The position numbers and the translations under genes were made by a program. The notes below the pieces were generated by a model. It made no database searches and was not told the DNA's origin. It saw nothing but the letters and a program-made list of their open reading frames with translations. A stretch of 64,000 nucleotides of DNA, taken from positions 682,001 through 746,000 of the forward strand of contig NC_026743.1 in NCBI RefSeq assembly GCF_000210295.1, read 5' to 3'. Below, in pieces: positions 9,401-22,736 of this stretch (position 1 is its first letter; each line of letters opens with the position of its first letter). The stretch is from Trypanosoma brucei gambiense DAL972. Taxonomy: Eukaryota > Euglenozoa > Kinetoplastea > Trypanosomatida > Trypanosomatidae.

Positions 9401-11552
9401 GTGGCTGGATGTTATTTACACGGGTGTAAATGGTCGAACGTCTGAACATGCGCCTATGGATGACCATTACCTTGCAAGGGGATTCTTCTTCATCGTATAC
9501 TATTATGTCTCCCACCTCATTTTGTTCTCACTGTTTACTGCGTCTATGATTTACAGCTATCTGTTAACCAAAAATGCAGCTGAGGGAGTATTGGGGATCA
9601 CGTTTGAGCACCAGCTTTGGATTCGCATGCAACGTATGACACTGCAACTCAAGCCACGTGTAAAGCTTGTTCCTTTGTGCAACCAAGTGTCACAGTTTTT
9701 GCACAATGTTGTCATCCGCCCCATATTTGAGGTAGTGGGTGCGAGTGTACTTCTTCTCAACATTCTTACCATGGCATTGCACTGGTATGGCGAGACTAAA
9801 TCGAAGGCAAGCGTGTTAGCTGCCTTTCAATATGTGTGGATGTTTTACTTTACCGTCGAGGCGGCCATGAAGATTGGAGCCCACGGAATGCGGGCGTTCT
9901 CCCGGTGGGCGTTTTCTTTTGACTTCTTCGTGTTACTATTGTCCTTTATTGGGTTAATAGTGGATGCGGCAAGTAGCGAGGGTATGCCGTTTAACGTGAA
10001 CGTACTTCGTATGCTGCGGCTAGGTCGCTTCTTCTCCGCTGCAAAGGTTTTTAAACCGATGAGGAAGCAGTTTTCATTACTGCATGAGGTGCTGATTCGT
10101 TCGGCAGTTTCCCTTGCCAACGTGACGCTTATATTGTTTCTAGGGGTGTTCGTCTTCACGGTACTTGGTCTTCACCTCGTTGGAGGTGTTCCTGTGGGGG
10201 AAGGTGGTTACTTTGACGACCGGTACACAAATTTCAACAATTTTGGTAATTCGCTGATGATGACGTTTCGCCTCACCACTTTGGAGAACTGGAGCCCGTC
10301 GCTTCGGGAAGGTATGAATGTCACACGCAAATGCACTGAAGATGATTGCAGCGTGAACTATGGGTCGGCGTTTTACTGTCTTCTGCTACTTGTTTTCCTC
10401 GGGTTAATTGTTCTCAGTTTTTACATGGCGGTGATTGTGGATCATTATGTTACAGCTGCACGCATGAACACGAGCATAACACGTATTGAAGACCTGCGGA
10501 GGTTCCGTGATCTGTGGTCCGAGTTCGATCCCAATGGAGCACTCGTGCTGCACACACACGAACTCCCAAAACTTCTCGAATCTCTGAGACCACCCCTTGG
10601 TCTTACCTCCAGGCATAATCGTGTCGAGCTTCTTAGATTACTGCGAGAGTATGACATTCCAAATCACCGTGGGAAAGTTCACTACCACGAGGTGCTTCTG
10701 CCGTTGGCTCGCAGGGTCCTGGCAATGGCCTTCAGCAGAGATACGATGGATTACAGGACAACGTTTGACACATTATGGCGCCACTCCGAGAAGTCGCTCC
10801 GTGCACTGCCAACAGTGCTTGGTAAGCGCTCCCACGCAACGGCCGCGCAGCATTTTGCTGCGAGCTATGTGCAGGCGGTATGCCGAAGGAAGAAAGCTTG
10901 TCGAGAGGTGCAGAGGGTACGATCTGAACTTTGGCACGAGGGTCGTGCTGTTTGTGACGAGCTCGGCTTGCCCTATGCGGATTACGGCTTTGGGAACCTT
11001 TTACTGGAGGGTCCGGATCCTATGCGAGATCTTGTGCCACGCAGTGCCTCTGCAGCGAGCTCTGGTGGAAAAGGCACCCAAAAAGGTGCCAGTGAAGCGG
11101 AGAACGCCGCCTCTTCCCCACTGTGGCGGGCCGGCCAGGCCGAATCGCCATCGAGTCCAAGGAGTGAGGGAGAAACGATTGACGGCAGGGCCCCTGCCGC
11201 CCGCCTTCCCGGCGCGTACCAACCGGCGATAGAAGAACGTGAGAAACGGTTTGGCCCCGATGTTCCGAACGCTCTTCGACGCCACGAAACACGCTCGGAA
11301 AAACTTAGACGCAAGGATGAGGAGCGGATGCTGCAATCCACTCCCGATGATGCGGTGTCTTCACCAGTATCCAACGTGCGCTCGAATTCGCAGCGAGTTA
11401 ACGTGGGCGAATACCAGCCACCACTAGGAACAGATCCCACCAGTTGGCTTGGTAGCAATGTAAACCGTGGGTCAACCGTAGGTGGACCAACGACAGAATC
11501 TCGCACGAGTAGCGTTATGCCTGCTCCACAGGGACCTACAGCACCAGAGTAG
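3471..11552 (+). CDS. FS179: four-domain voltage-gated calcium channel alpha-1-like protein (FS179-like)
   Basis: This 2693-residue protein has the 4 x 6-transmembrane layout of Cav/Nav alpha-1 subunits. A proline/serine-rich cytosolic N-terminus of ~300 residues precedes domain I (~320-610). A long disordered linker leads to domain II (~1035-1290), another long linker to domain III (~1760-2040), then domain IV (~2080-2330). S4 helices with regularly spaced Arg/Lys are visible, e.g. RLIRVLKSS, RLLRLFRTL, KVLRCFRILIP and RLGRFFSAAKVFK. The C-terminus has an EF-hand-like segment from ~2345 and an IQ-like basic stretch near 2465. Pore residues at the canonical EEEE positions read Q558, E1228, S1976 (followed by K1977) and E2272. 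T. brucei FS179 is known as a flagellum-attachment-zone channel; I recall this gene lying next to enolase. The ATG at 3471 is the first Met of the open frame and is taken as the start. Confidence 0.93.
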   Translation: MAEPPPPQPLRKGFFRADPHGLRPPESPRDAEEPENHDIVEDPPLPASRNLPPPRLRPMGGGPPLAGEEAAATSHSNNRPSPGEVPPLPRPGTTTAVTSAQYNSLTPRQELFSSPQTAVEENIPAGYDNQMNVTSNDFSHSQDTGIKRIGDGATGSSAKTRSTIAHAPSGRFSEVVQERPPIESVEQLCQLQTLAHPVERFFVEYQPMATRGCRSTQVPVEEDEALFNHLAEYTDDDSFFSSGSAVLEEDTRRLQNDPLRGRAIRSVFETLSLRSLTKGRIPYELEDQERSSAPWLKQVHQRAIALHHSSFFIFPAGMKARVIAYNILHHWLTEMLLMLIILVYSMMTAAWSRDTWPTLEKPSFMFFADVFFLCIYAIEFVARLFTSGAVSHSRAYFRSPWHCLDAAVLLLMILNCTNLQSMWNFSAFRLIRVLKSSTYVPIPINMKLLAKSLLRSTSNVVKVSTILFYVLLFFSLVGLQLFSGVLQYRCVSPTTKNVTNQLCRFNHSEKNESYYHGATCPSPHLCVADTYGNPHHGYRSFDSVGHSFLSAFQIMTFQGWTSLLQETSDTTSVAAILYFFLAILICAWIIPSLYLGVFIEKIEKTRRLFVQKQLQLFDGMLLEQRQRLNEAIKLRDFVERDESGKLRRHPIELIRSASRRIQRSKLSNSQTSIATESESGEPAVVVKKPIGDTTKGRSRWTDEQRVQLHLSLTRQRDIASGGERRRRVVIKNDGEISGGTAGLHSQRKGSESIGERAMMVTGDFALGGRVGVVQHHPLTHTIGAAHGTDLPLAVRLDNEEEQLRFLKDYQNPIDNDIMRRTNTFEDTNGNLHPSFVLTSTQRRGGSFDEASNTIRTTTEAAGVIPSRHSATLNGHNTSRMDSNGSLDEPTSKTQTVSKRGSPMPRLSSGQVPEVIIHDPEGGDFRFAETRSQKWGIVRNILHMFTEGYPRIITQYIREHRRMQRRFGLTPLNYVNKYEDDVLRKLRQRRVLQVKEPGAPSQTSRASGDEELVEVNGNKVILTDSDDIGDLSPIQMATNIVRNVPVTPFGAVMLVIVIVNGIFNATRYFQQPEYWETALFVLGIIFTSFFVLEIVVRVIGLGLVSFLLDFNNLLDVTVTILGFVELAYARSNVVTVLNWVRLLRLFRTLPFAPMRRVSRVLLLGFADMLYALFFFSIYMFMWILIGMSFFGGPNGMVDHTFQDYYTRGNFDTFSGASFAVSQAFSYTREEWVYLTWNGMQSRGEYTVLYFMAVVGVAFIARYFFVAVFAWAWQSEEEEEENYAAIAKGGSGGRREVTRLHWFDFTVWRSFKHIHGGFERRDVAPDEVFHLNEDMRKQLRIAEAKERFTKEALAQTDLAMSQRRMGSPMASPSATMGYNTDGCAPAAQVGTAPRYVNVGGQLQRHINPSVDFVDAQVPPLNAPISQFQAENAQLRFARRYSTVPASVYTPVIQDDGIDRPSPSARSSPSDAGERSGELGGESQQNGQEEGDGQYSPRGVSPNGTGGRATSTGLQRKSSVLGRFPRLGYDRAAGKKDGGSRSVSASAMQQTGDGNELRGDYVNEGEANGGSMVYEHILYPGPRLRYKHVMRNQYVRVFERCLDCNTYQQMPLRAPPNVQQRTPEELHAEHCHMAAVRSSRQLVLNAIMGYVRLQKDINQPPTRDAVETVLGQAWSCGMLLFETIEYLSCSDIEQREYRTWDRTLEALQLQQWLIGLHVGEEQVGRATLAYTLAHRKREKLAVEHKSFELSWRQRSFFFISPSNPVRRLSTRIIQSRWFDIFILTVIFIASFCLCFHIPGKANDPETGFVVLRAFDGIFTCIFLVEMIMKWISMGVILFRPEAYFWHWWNVFDFVIVIVSLIGLADQHSALRSIKVLRCFRILIPMRVSNFNRSLSKISSALLDCLPTVANILLLFFINYFVWAVLAVRLLNGLTHSCSDPSFVDITACEDAKHEWLPKVRNFDSFFQSLLTMIEVSVGSKWLDVIYTGVNGRTSEHAPMDDHYLARGFFFIVYYYVSHLILFSLFTASMIYSYLLTKNAAEGVLGITFEHQLWIRMQRMTLQLKPRVKLVPLCNQVSQFLHNVVIRPIFEVVGASVLLLNILTMALHWYGETKSKASVLAAFQYVWMFYFTVEAAMKIGAHGMRAFSRWAFSFDFFVLLLSFIGLIVDAASSEGMPFNVNVLRMLRLGRFFSAAKVFKPMRKQFSLLHEVLIRSAVSLANVTLILFLGVFVFTVLGLHLVGGVPVGEGGYFDDRYTNFNNFGNSLMMTFRLTTLENWSPSLREGMNVTRKCTEDDCSVNYGSAFYCLLLLVFLGLIVLSFYMAVIVDHYVTAARMNTSITRIEDLRRFRDLWSEFDPNGALVLHTHELPKLLESLRPPLGLTSRHNRVELLRLLREYDIPNHRGKVHYHEVLLPLARRVLAMAFSRDTMDYRTTFDTLWRHSEKSLRALPTVLGKRSHATAAQHFAASYVQAVCRRKKACREVQRVRSELWHEGRAVCDELGLPYADYGFGNLLLEGPDPMRDLVPRSASAASSGGKGTQKGASEAENAASSPLWRAGQAESPSSPRSEGETIDGRAPAARLPGAYQPAIEEREKRFGPDVPNALRRHETRSEKLRRKDEERMLQSTPDDAVSSPVSNVRSNSQRVNVGEYQPPLGTDPTSWLGSNVNRGSTVGGPTTESRTSSVMPAPQGPTAPE

Positions 11553-11997
11553 CACCGATATTATCCAGAGCTTATGCGTGAAAAAAAATGTGAGGTGAAG
11601 ACATGCAATCTTGCTCGGGTGAAGCACCCCCATTATATATATATGCGCACATGTGTATAACCATCCGTTCACAAGCCCAGTTTCGATGTATATGTTACCT
11701 CCCATGTCACTTTTTTTTTAAAATGTATACACACTCCTTGTTATGGACACAATTTACAACTAGAGGAAAACGATTTACGGGGACCATGATAAGTGACGTT
11801 GTATAGAGTGCGATCGAAGTTGTCTCGTTACTGATGAAAACAATAATATTTGTGTGAGAGAAAACAACAAAACTATGGCGGTCAAAGCCCACATATAATA
11901 GAAAAGAATATAAAAAGCAAATGAATTCCCCTTTCCCCACCAAAAACCAAAATTGCAAGCAGAAAAATGTGGAATAACGATCTTAACAATATGTTTC
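11553..11997 (+). other. intergenic spacer before the enolase repeat
   Basis: These 445 bp of AT-rich sequence follow the channel stop codon and hold no convincing ORF. They presumably contain the channel 3'UTR and polyadenylation region. Confidence 0.6.
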
Positions 11998-12452
11998 TTT
12001 ATGTATCGCTATGTTGTGCGGTTAGATGTCGTGTGTGATGTCACTAGTTAGAGAAATATTAAATTCTCTTCTTCTTGTTTCTCGAGTTTAATAAAGTTTC
12101 TCACTATATAGGGTTTAGTCTTTTAACTGTTTTATTTGTTGAGGTGTTTTGCTTGTGAATAACATTATTATTTACTTAGGGGCTGGAGAGTACGGAATCG
12201 ATGGATATACACTCCGTTATTTGCTTAGTTTGGGATAAATAATTCGTGTGTTCTGCACTTTTGTTTCCACTGGGCGGCAGAGGAGAGGCACACCGCTCCA
12301 GAGACTCTCTGTGAAATTTCTTTGGTGTAGCATTAGGGGAGTACTCTTTCAAATGCCCAACCGCTACGGGCGCTCGACCACGGCTGTAGGTGACCGCTGC
12401 ACACCCATCTGATCGTTTCCTCCTGTCGTTTGAATGACATCGCCCGATATTT

Positions 12453-12480
12453 TTTAGTTTCCCGCATATCTTGGTTGCAG
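12453..12480 (+). promoter_or_regulatory. candidate spliced-leader acceptor, enolase copy 1
   Basis: A T-run plus pyrimidine tract ends in TTGCAG at 12480, 215 nt upstream of the enolase ATG. The same sequence recurs in copy 2, ending at 14803, so both copies should be processed alike. Inferred from motif only. Confidence 0.4.
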
Positions 12481-12668
12481 TAAATACATTGCATAAATTT
12501 GCGAAACTGTGGTCTTTTTACGGCTATCTTATATCGTCGTTGTGGAGGTGCTCCACCCTTCTGCCTGTCTTCAGCTAACACGCGATCTTTTATAATCCTT
12601 CTTATCCTATGCCATAGATCTGCGATTTTAACTGTAAACAGCAAGCTTAACAGCACAATATTATATAA

Positions 12669-16624
<3,956 letters not shown>

Positions 16625-17378
16625 GTGAAAGTTTTTGTAACTGGTAAGGTTATGGTATTTATTGAATGTGTTGGTTTTTTTTTTTAGTTGTTGCCAACAC
16701 CTTTTTTTTGTTGCAGGTATCAGTAAGCAATAACTTTTTTCCAGTGTATTTTAATTTCATTTCCAATTTTATTTCTAAATTTGTTTCATACATTTCGTTA
16801 TTGTTGTCTTCCTCTTTATGTACTCGTATATGCTTATATACATATCCCTTTTTCGTATATGTTCTGTGCTAGTAACGTGAATACCTTACGTTTCCCTCAC
16901 TTTTTGATCCCTTTTTTTGTTCGGATATTGCTATGGATTGCATAAATTTGTGAAACTGTGCTTGGGCCGGGTAGTACTTCTAGGTTTTACTATTTTTTGT
17001 TGTTTCTGAGTCAAGGTATAACGATTATTGAAGATAGGGCCACAGGTACGTGCAGTTCCTGCTGTGAATAAAAGTTCATTTTTTAAGCGCGGGAAGAAAC
17101 TGCTTTAGGCGGTGGTGTGCTATTTATATATTTATTTTATCCATCCTGGCCGCTTGCCGATCTTCGTTATCATTTGCCCTCTTCGCTATAAAAGCAAGTG
17201 TGGTCTGTGGAAGGAATCTGAAATTATTGGCTTGTGTGCTAAGTAATTTCTCACACACAAGCATACCATTAACATTGCAACACTGCGCAGTGTGTAGTAA
17301 GACTTTAAGAGGCAGGGGGAGGGAAGCAACGACAGCAAAAACAAGTTCAGGAAATAAGAGGTAAGTTGTGGGCAACTG

Positions 17379-19979
17379 ATGAGCTCCTTGACGGAATTGT
17401 TAACTGCGTTAGGTAGCCCAGACCCCTCAGTGCGGATTCCAGCGGAAGAACAAGTGAACCGAGCCAAGCAGGGAGGTTTAGGTGGGTTCCTGTGCAGCTT
17501 GTTGGAGGAGTTTCGGGATGAGTCAAAGCCACTGTTCGCTCGAAATATGGCTGGAACTTTGCTGAAAAACGCCGTTGCGCCAAATCTTCGTGAAACGGCA
17601 GCTCGTCGCGCTCTGGAACGGGAATGGAAAAATCTCCCGGTTGCCCTTCGGACTGAGGTGAAGCAATGCGTTCTGTCGACACTTGGTTCACCAAAAAAAG
17701 ATATACAGAATGTGGCAGCAAATATTATTGGGAATCTTTCGCGCATAGAGTTACCGGCAGGGGAGTGGCCGGACCTCATGGACATACTAATAAGTGCAAC
17801 GGAGTCTCAAAGTGAATTTCACCAGGTGGCAGCTCTAACAGCAATCGGTTACGTGTGCGAAGAAGGACATGACCACGAGGACGTTGAAGCAGCGTTGATA
17901 AATTATACGGGTGGCATTCTGAACGCTGTTGTGTGTGGTATGAACAGCGGAAAGGAGGAAGTGTGTTACTGCGCAACAAATGCGCTATGTAATGCCATGG
18001 AGTTCATTCATGACAATATGCAACAACAAAACCAGAGGGATCTTCTCGTCGACACTCTCTGCCGCACTGTCGCATCAAGCCACAACTCCCGTACTCGTGA
18101 AAAAGCGATGGAGTCGTTAGTTAAAGTTGCCGACATGTACTATTCCACACTTCCTAACTACATCGATCGGTTACACGCCATCACAACCGGGGCTATCTTT
18201 GGTGAAGAAGAAGGTGTTGCATTGCAGGCGATGCTTTTTTGGATTTCCATCTGTGAAACTGAATTGGATATGAAGGAAAGCGCTGACCCGCGGTGCTTAT
18301 TCTACGCCCAAAAAGGGGCTTCCATGCTAGTGAATATTTGCCTTCAAACTATTGTGCGGCAGGAGGAGGGCCAAGAAGAGGGTGACTGGAACATTGCGAT
18401 AGCTGGCGGTAAACTCTTACAGAGCCTTGCTATGTGTATTCAAGATCCTGTTGTCGATCTCGTAATGCCATTTGTATATAGTAACATTGAGGGCGCAACA
18501 TGGAGAGAAAAAGAGGCAGCAGTTCTGGCATTTGGTTGTATTTTGAACGGTCCTAATGCGGATAAAATTCAAGATACCGTTGCGCAAGCTGTGCCCGGAC
18601 TTCTGCAGTACATTCGTCATGATCATCCCTTGGTTGCTGATACAGCTGGCTGGGTACTCGCCACTGTGTGCGAACTTTTTGGTGACGTGTTTCTGCTTCA
18701 GCCGTGGAACCTACAGCAATTGATCAACATCGTCACACCAATGATCGGTGAAGGAACTGAGAAAGCTATCAGGGGGTGCCACATTGTACATAATCTCTCG
18801 CTTACCTATGAGGAGGAGGACTGCCAACCCACTAACGAGTTATCGCGATACTTTGCCGAACTGCTAAACGTGCTGCTTTTGGCGATTGACAAGGGTGTCG
18901 ATTACACTGTGAAAAGCGTCGCTCAAGAGGCGTTGAATGCGCTTATTGATGCAGCTGCCGTTGACTGCCTTCAGTTTCTTAATCTTCTTGTGCCTGAGCT
19001 GCACAAACGCATTTACAATGTGTTGGGAGAGCGTCAACAAGGCCAAGTGGGCGAGATGGAGGCTTCCTCATTGCTTGGCTTGCTGTGTGGATCACTGGGA
19101 AGCACTGCCAGGAAGTTGATGCTTGCGTTTAACGAGCATCTACAACCGAGTATGGAGATTGTACTGAAGATACTCGAGAACCCTCAGGGCACCGTTCTAG
19201 AGGAGGTGCTCACGATGTTAGGGAGTTTTGCTCATGCCGTTAAGCAAGGAATGGCACCTTACCTTGATCGCATCACAGGTCATGTGGTTAAAGCATTGCA
19301 GTGTGTGGATGAACCCGATCTTATTACAGTGGCTGTGGGTACGGTGGGTGATCTTTCGTTGGGGGTACAGAAAGATCTCGCCCCTTACGTGGAAGGTATT
19401 CTTGGCGCCTTGTACGGCAATCTGCAGAACCCCGAAGTGGATCGCTGTGTAAAGTGTATTTTCCTCAACTGCATCGGCGATATCGTGTTGAACGTAGGCG
19501 AGGCGAACTTTGCTCAGTATGTAAACATTTTCATGCCGTTTGTCCATTCCATGTTTGAGCAGAGTTGTGGAGTAAACGTAACTGATGATCCCGATAATGA
19601 GGAGTATGTTATGTCCTTATGGGAGAGTATCTCTACTTTGTACACGAGTGTGTGCCAAAGTTTTAAGGGCAACGAAATCCCTCTGGCTCCATATTTACAA
19701 AACATGCTACAGTTTGTCCTTTACACCGCACCTCTCGCCAAGTCTCACGGCTACGTTGAGGTGTTTATAGCGATCATCACAGTTATTGGCGATATGGCAT
19801 CTGTATTGAAGAGTGTTTCCTTAAAAGAGTTGAGGCAGCAGGCGCAAAGCGCTCTTCTCTCCAGCGAGGTGGTGGCCATCGTCAAAGTTGCCGCAGAATT
19901 GAATGACGGACGCGATGGTTTCAGGGAGCAAGTGCGGTGGGTGGAAAGCCAACTTCAACAACTTTCAAAGGTGGTGTAA
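17379..19979 (+). CDS. KPNB1: importin beta-1 (karyopherin beta)
   Basis: This 866-residue protein is built of helical HEAT repeats throughout and is close to the usual importin-beta length of ~870. The N-terminus contains the importin-beta-type Ran-binding region: an alternating helical opening around residues 1-65 with the motif PLFARNMAGTLLKNAV. An acidic loop occurs near residue 325 (EEGQEEGDW). The family carries importin-alpha/NLS cargo through the nuclear pore and releases it on RanGTP binding. The ATG at 17379 is the first in the frame. Nothing suggests truncation. It follows the enolase pair in the same transcription unit, with no evident functional link. Confidence 0.93.
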   Translation: MSSLTELLTALGSPDPSVRIPAEEQVNRAKQGGLGGFLCSLLEEFRDESKPLFARNMAGTLLKNAVAPNLRETAARRALEREWKNLPVALRTEVKQCVLSTLGSPKKDIQNVAANIIGNLSRIELPAGEWPDLMDILISATESQSEFHQVAALTAIGYVCEEGHDHEDVEAALINYTGGILNAVVCGMNSGKEEVCYCATNALCNAMEFIHDNMQQQNQRDLLVDTLCRTVASSHNSRTREKAMESLVKVADMYYSTLPNYIDRLHAITTGAIFGEEEGVALQAMLFWISICETELDMKESADPRCLFYAQKGASMLVNICLQTIVRQEEGQEEGDWNIAIAGGKLLQSLAMCIQDPVVDLVMPFVYSNIEGATWREKEAAVLAFGCILNGPNADKIQDTVAQAVPGLLQYIRHDHPLVADTAGWVLATVCELFGDVFLLQPWNLQQLINIVTPMIGEGTEKAIRGCHIVHNLSLTYEEEDCQPTNELSRYFAELLNVLLLAIDKGVDYTVKSVAQEALNALIDAAAVDCLQFLNLLVPELHKRIYNVLGERQQGQVGEMEASSLLGLLCGSLGSTARKLMLAFNEHLQPSMEIVLKILENPQGTVLEEVLTMLGSFAHAVKQGMAPYLDRITGHVVKALQCVDEPDLITVAVGTVGDLSLGVQKDLAPYVEGILGALYGNLQNPEVDRCVKCIFLNCIGDIVLNVGEANFAQYVNIFMPFVHSMFEQSCGVNVTDDPDNEEYVMSLWESISTLYTSVCQSFKGNEIPLAPYLQNMLQFVLYTAPLAKSHGYVEVFIAIITVIGDMASVLKSVSLKELRQQAQSALLSSEVVAIVKVAAELNDGRDGFREQVRWVESQLQQLSKVV

Positions 19980-22043
19980 AGAAGGAAAGAGACAGACAAA
20001 CAAAGTGAGTTGTGTAAACGTACAGGTGAAAAATAGTCGCAAGGGTGTAATCACTGTAGTTGAAACAAAAAAAAGAAGGGAGAAGGATAACTGCTACTGC
20101 TTGTTCCTTTTTATCTCCTATATCTAACTCTGCTTTCCTTGTTTTAGCGCGTGAGAGAAGAAACTCTTTATTTCGTGTTCGTGAGAAGAGATAATCAACG
20201 ATAGTCGTACGGCCGGTTATCCAGCAGTAGGGTATTAGTACGGCAGTTGGTATAAGTGCAAGGAAGGGGGAGGATGAGGCGGAGAAGGGGCTAGCAATTG
20301 ACAGAAAAAAAAAGGAAGAGAAAAGCTACGACGGGCGGTTCCAAAGCAAGATGAGGTTTGCTTCCTGTTTATGCGTGTGGCGCGCCGCTTAGAGTAGTTT
20401 GTTATAATAATTATTAATGTCATTAGTTACCGCCCTCCCCCCTTCTCTCTCTCCCTCCTTTCCCCCCTTTTCCTCCTTCTCTTTGACGTATACACCTTCG
20501 ACATGCATTACTTTTTTTTTTCTTGGGGGTGGGGAGGTGCGTCACTTTCTTTCTTCTGTATCGTTAGTTTGTTTCTAACCTGTACTTTGTCAGTGTGGGA
20601 GTGTTTCGTTACGTGGCGCTATAATGACGGAAACGCACTTCAGGCATCACGGGTGCATTTCGGAAGCAGGTGAAAAATGAGGAGAAGGAAGGTGCGAAAG
20701 TTTATGAAGAGGCACATGGAGAGAACGGCAATGGAAAAGGCAAAAAAAAAAGGTGAAGAAGCAGCAAGTGTGAGGGGAGAGTGTACAGAAGCGTTTGCGG
20801 CATGTGTTGTCGTGTATATCTGTCTGTCTGTGTGTGTGTGTGTGTGTGTGGAGCTCCCTTCCTTCCTCAGGGTGAGCCATGTTTGAAATAAATGGTTAAG
20901 CTGATAATAATAATAATAATAATTTTTATGTTAATTTTGTATTTTCGTGGTGGTCGGCAGGAAACGGAAAGAAACAGGATAATGCACGATAGAAGCGCGC
21001 ATCCCTGCCTATTTAAACTTGTTGGGGAGAAAGCGGGTAATAGAAATGAGTGGTTGTGAAGGTGCCGAAAGTAAAACGGAGTTTCTCGTGGATAACAAGT
21101 GTGTGTGCCTCCCCATACACACACTTTTGTGTCTGTGCAATAATACGGTTAGGTGAGAAGTGAGCTGTTTGTGTTGATGGATATAGAGACATTTGGAAGC
21201 TGATAAAGGAAAGAAGTTTGAAGTATGGAAGTTGGGACTAAGGGTGAGCGAGGATGATAGGACTTTGAATGCAACGCCATGTGGATGGGGAGGGAGAAAA
21301 AGAAAAAGGAAAAGGAAAAGAAGAGAAGGAAGCGATGAGCCAAGGATTACCACTCCCTGTAAATGTGATTTTTTTTTATTTTTTGCTCCCCCTCTTCATA
21401 GTGCATTGATGCAAAAAAAAAAAGATAAAAATAAAAAGGATGTCATTCGATGGGCAGTGAAGTTGAAGCGCGTTGTGTGATTGATAAAACACTCATCTAG
21501 AGAGTAAGAGAGGAAGGGTGGGGTTAAGGGAAAAGCATATATATCTACTTGAACTTTGCAGGTACTTGCGTTAGTGAAACCGACCGCGCCTGCGTATGTT
21601 TGCATGCGTGAGGTGATTGCGTTTTGTTCCCATTCGCCGTGCCCACATTGTCTTTTCCCGTTCTATTATTAGGACTGTCCTTCTAACTTCAGCTCACGTC
21701 TAACCCTCTTTACCTGTCACATTCCCCACCAGTTCACACATACGTACATACACACAAACTTCGCACCTTTCTGTGTGGTTTCTCACACTGCTTTTTGAGC
21801 CTTACGCATCGTTGTCTTTTTCACGAGTAAAAAAAAAAAGAAAGAAAACGTTGTGTTTTGGAGCTCTTCGTAGCATCCATTACGTGCCCGCACGAGCAGG
21901 AGCCGGTGTGTGTGCCGGAACTTCCCTCCCGTGTGCTGATGCAGTACGGTGTGGGGGAGGGGAAGGGTGTTGTTATTAAAACAACTATTTACACGTGATT
22001 GACACGACGGGAATCATTCATGCGCTTTGTTAACTAAGTACGC

Positions 22044-22062
22044 ATATATATATATATATATA

Positions 22063-22092
<30 letters not shown>
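22044..22092 (+). repeat. (TA)n followed by (TTTA)n microsatellite
   Basis: About 11 TA units run directly into about seven TTTA units in the spacer upstream of the SR-like gene. Confidence 0.9.
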
Positions 22093-22093
<1 letters not shown>

Positions 22094-22665
22094 GGTGCAA
22101 AGGATATATGTCTGGTTACTCTGACAGATCCTTTGAGCGCTCGTGTGGAATGGCCCGCGAGTGTGTTCAAAGGAGATGTGACGCCCACCACTTTCATTGT
22201 GTTTCATCGGTGTAAAGCACGCCCTTCTCTTATATTGTGCTTCCTTTCACTCTCTATTTTCTTTTTGTCCATTCTCCGTTTTTTTTTTTTACCTTAGCGC
22301 CTTGTAGTGGGCAGGTGGTAGCGAATTCTCTTGAGATAAAGAAAGCCATACGTACAGTGTTGTTGGCGTACCCGCAGGAGGAAATAAAGTAATACATATA
22401 TATATATATATATTTGCTTCCAAAACAAACTGTCCTCTCTCACCTCTCTTTCATTTGAGGGAAGAAACAAAAAACTGTGGTGAAAAAACAAAAAAGACAA
22501 CATCAAGAAACACAGAGAGGTAGCAGGCTAAGAGCACACAAGAAGTTTAACCCGTAACACTACTGCAGTGCCTTTCCGTCTCGCATGCCACACAACACTA
22601 ACTTTATTTCTAAACATCACCATCATAACAGTTGTCGACAGTTTGGAGGCAGAATTTGAGAAACT

Positions 22666-22687
22666 TTCCTTTTTTTTCATAAAAAGA
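22666..22687 (+). promoter_or_regulatory. candidate spliced-leader acceptor for the SR-like gene
   Basis: A T-rich tract at 22666-22680 is followed by the first AGs at 22686-22690, giving a 5'UTR of about 50 nt before the ATG at 22737. A longer T-run ending in AG at 22297 is an alternative. Confidence 0.4.
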
Positions 22688-22736
22688 GAGAAGGAATTGC
22701 TTTAGGCAAACAATAAACGGAGGGGAGGAACCGAAA

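Larger units (their letters stand above)
19980..22736 (+). other. long low-complexity intergenic spacer
   Basis: These 2.76 kb have no convincing gene. They contain purine-rich and pyrimidine-rich strings, a TG tract at 20829-20850, an AAT run near 20907-20922, a GAAAAG-like purine tract at 21288-21335, TA tracts at 22044-22065 and 22396-22412, and TTTA repeats at 22064-22092. The short ORFs are translations of these runs. The spacer is unusually long for this window and could hide a small non-coding RNA that cannot be recognised by eye. Confidence 0.55.
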
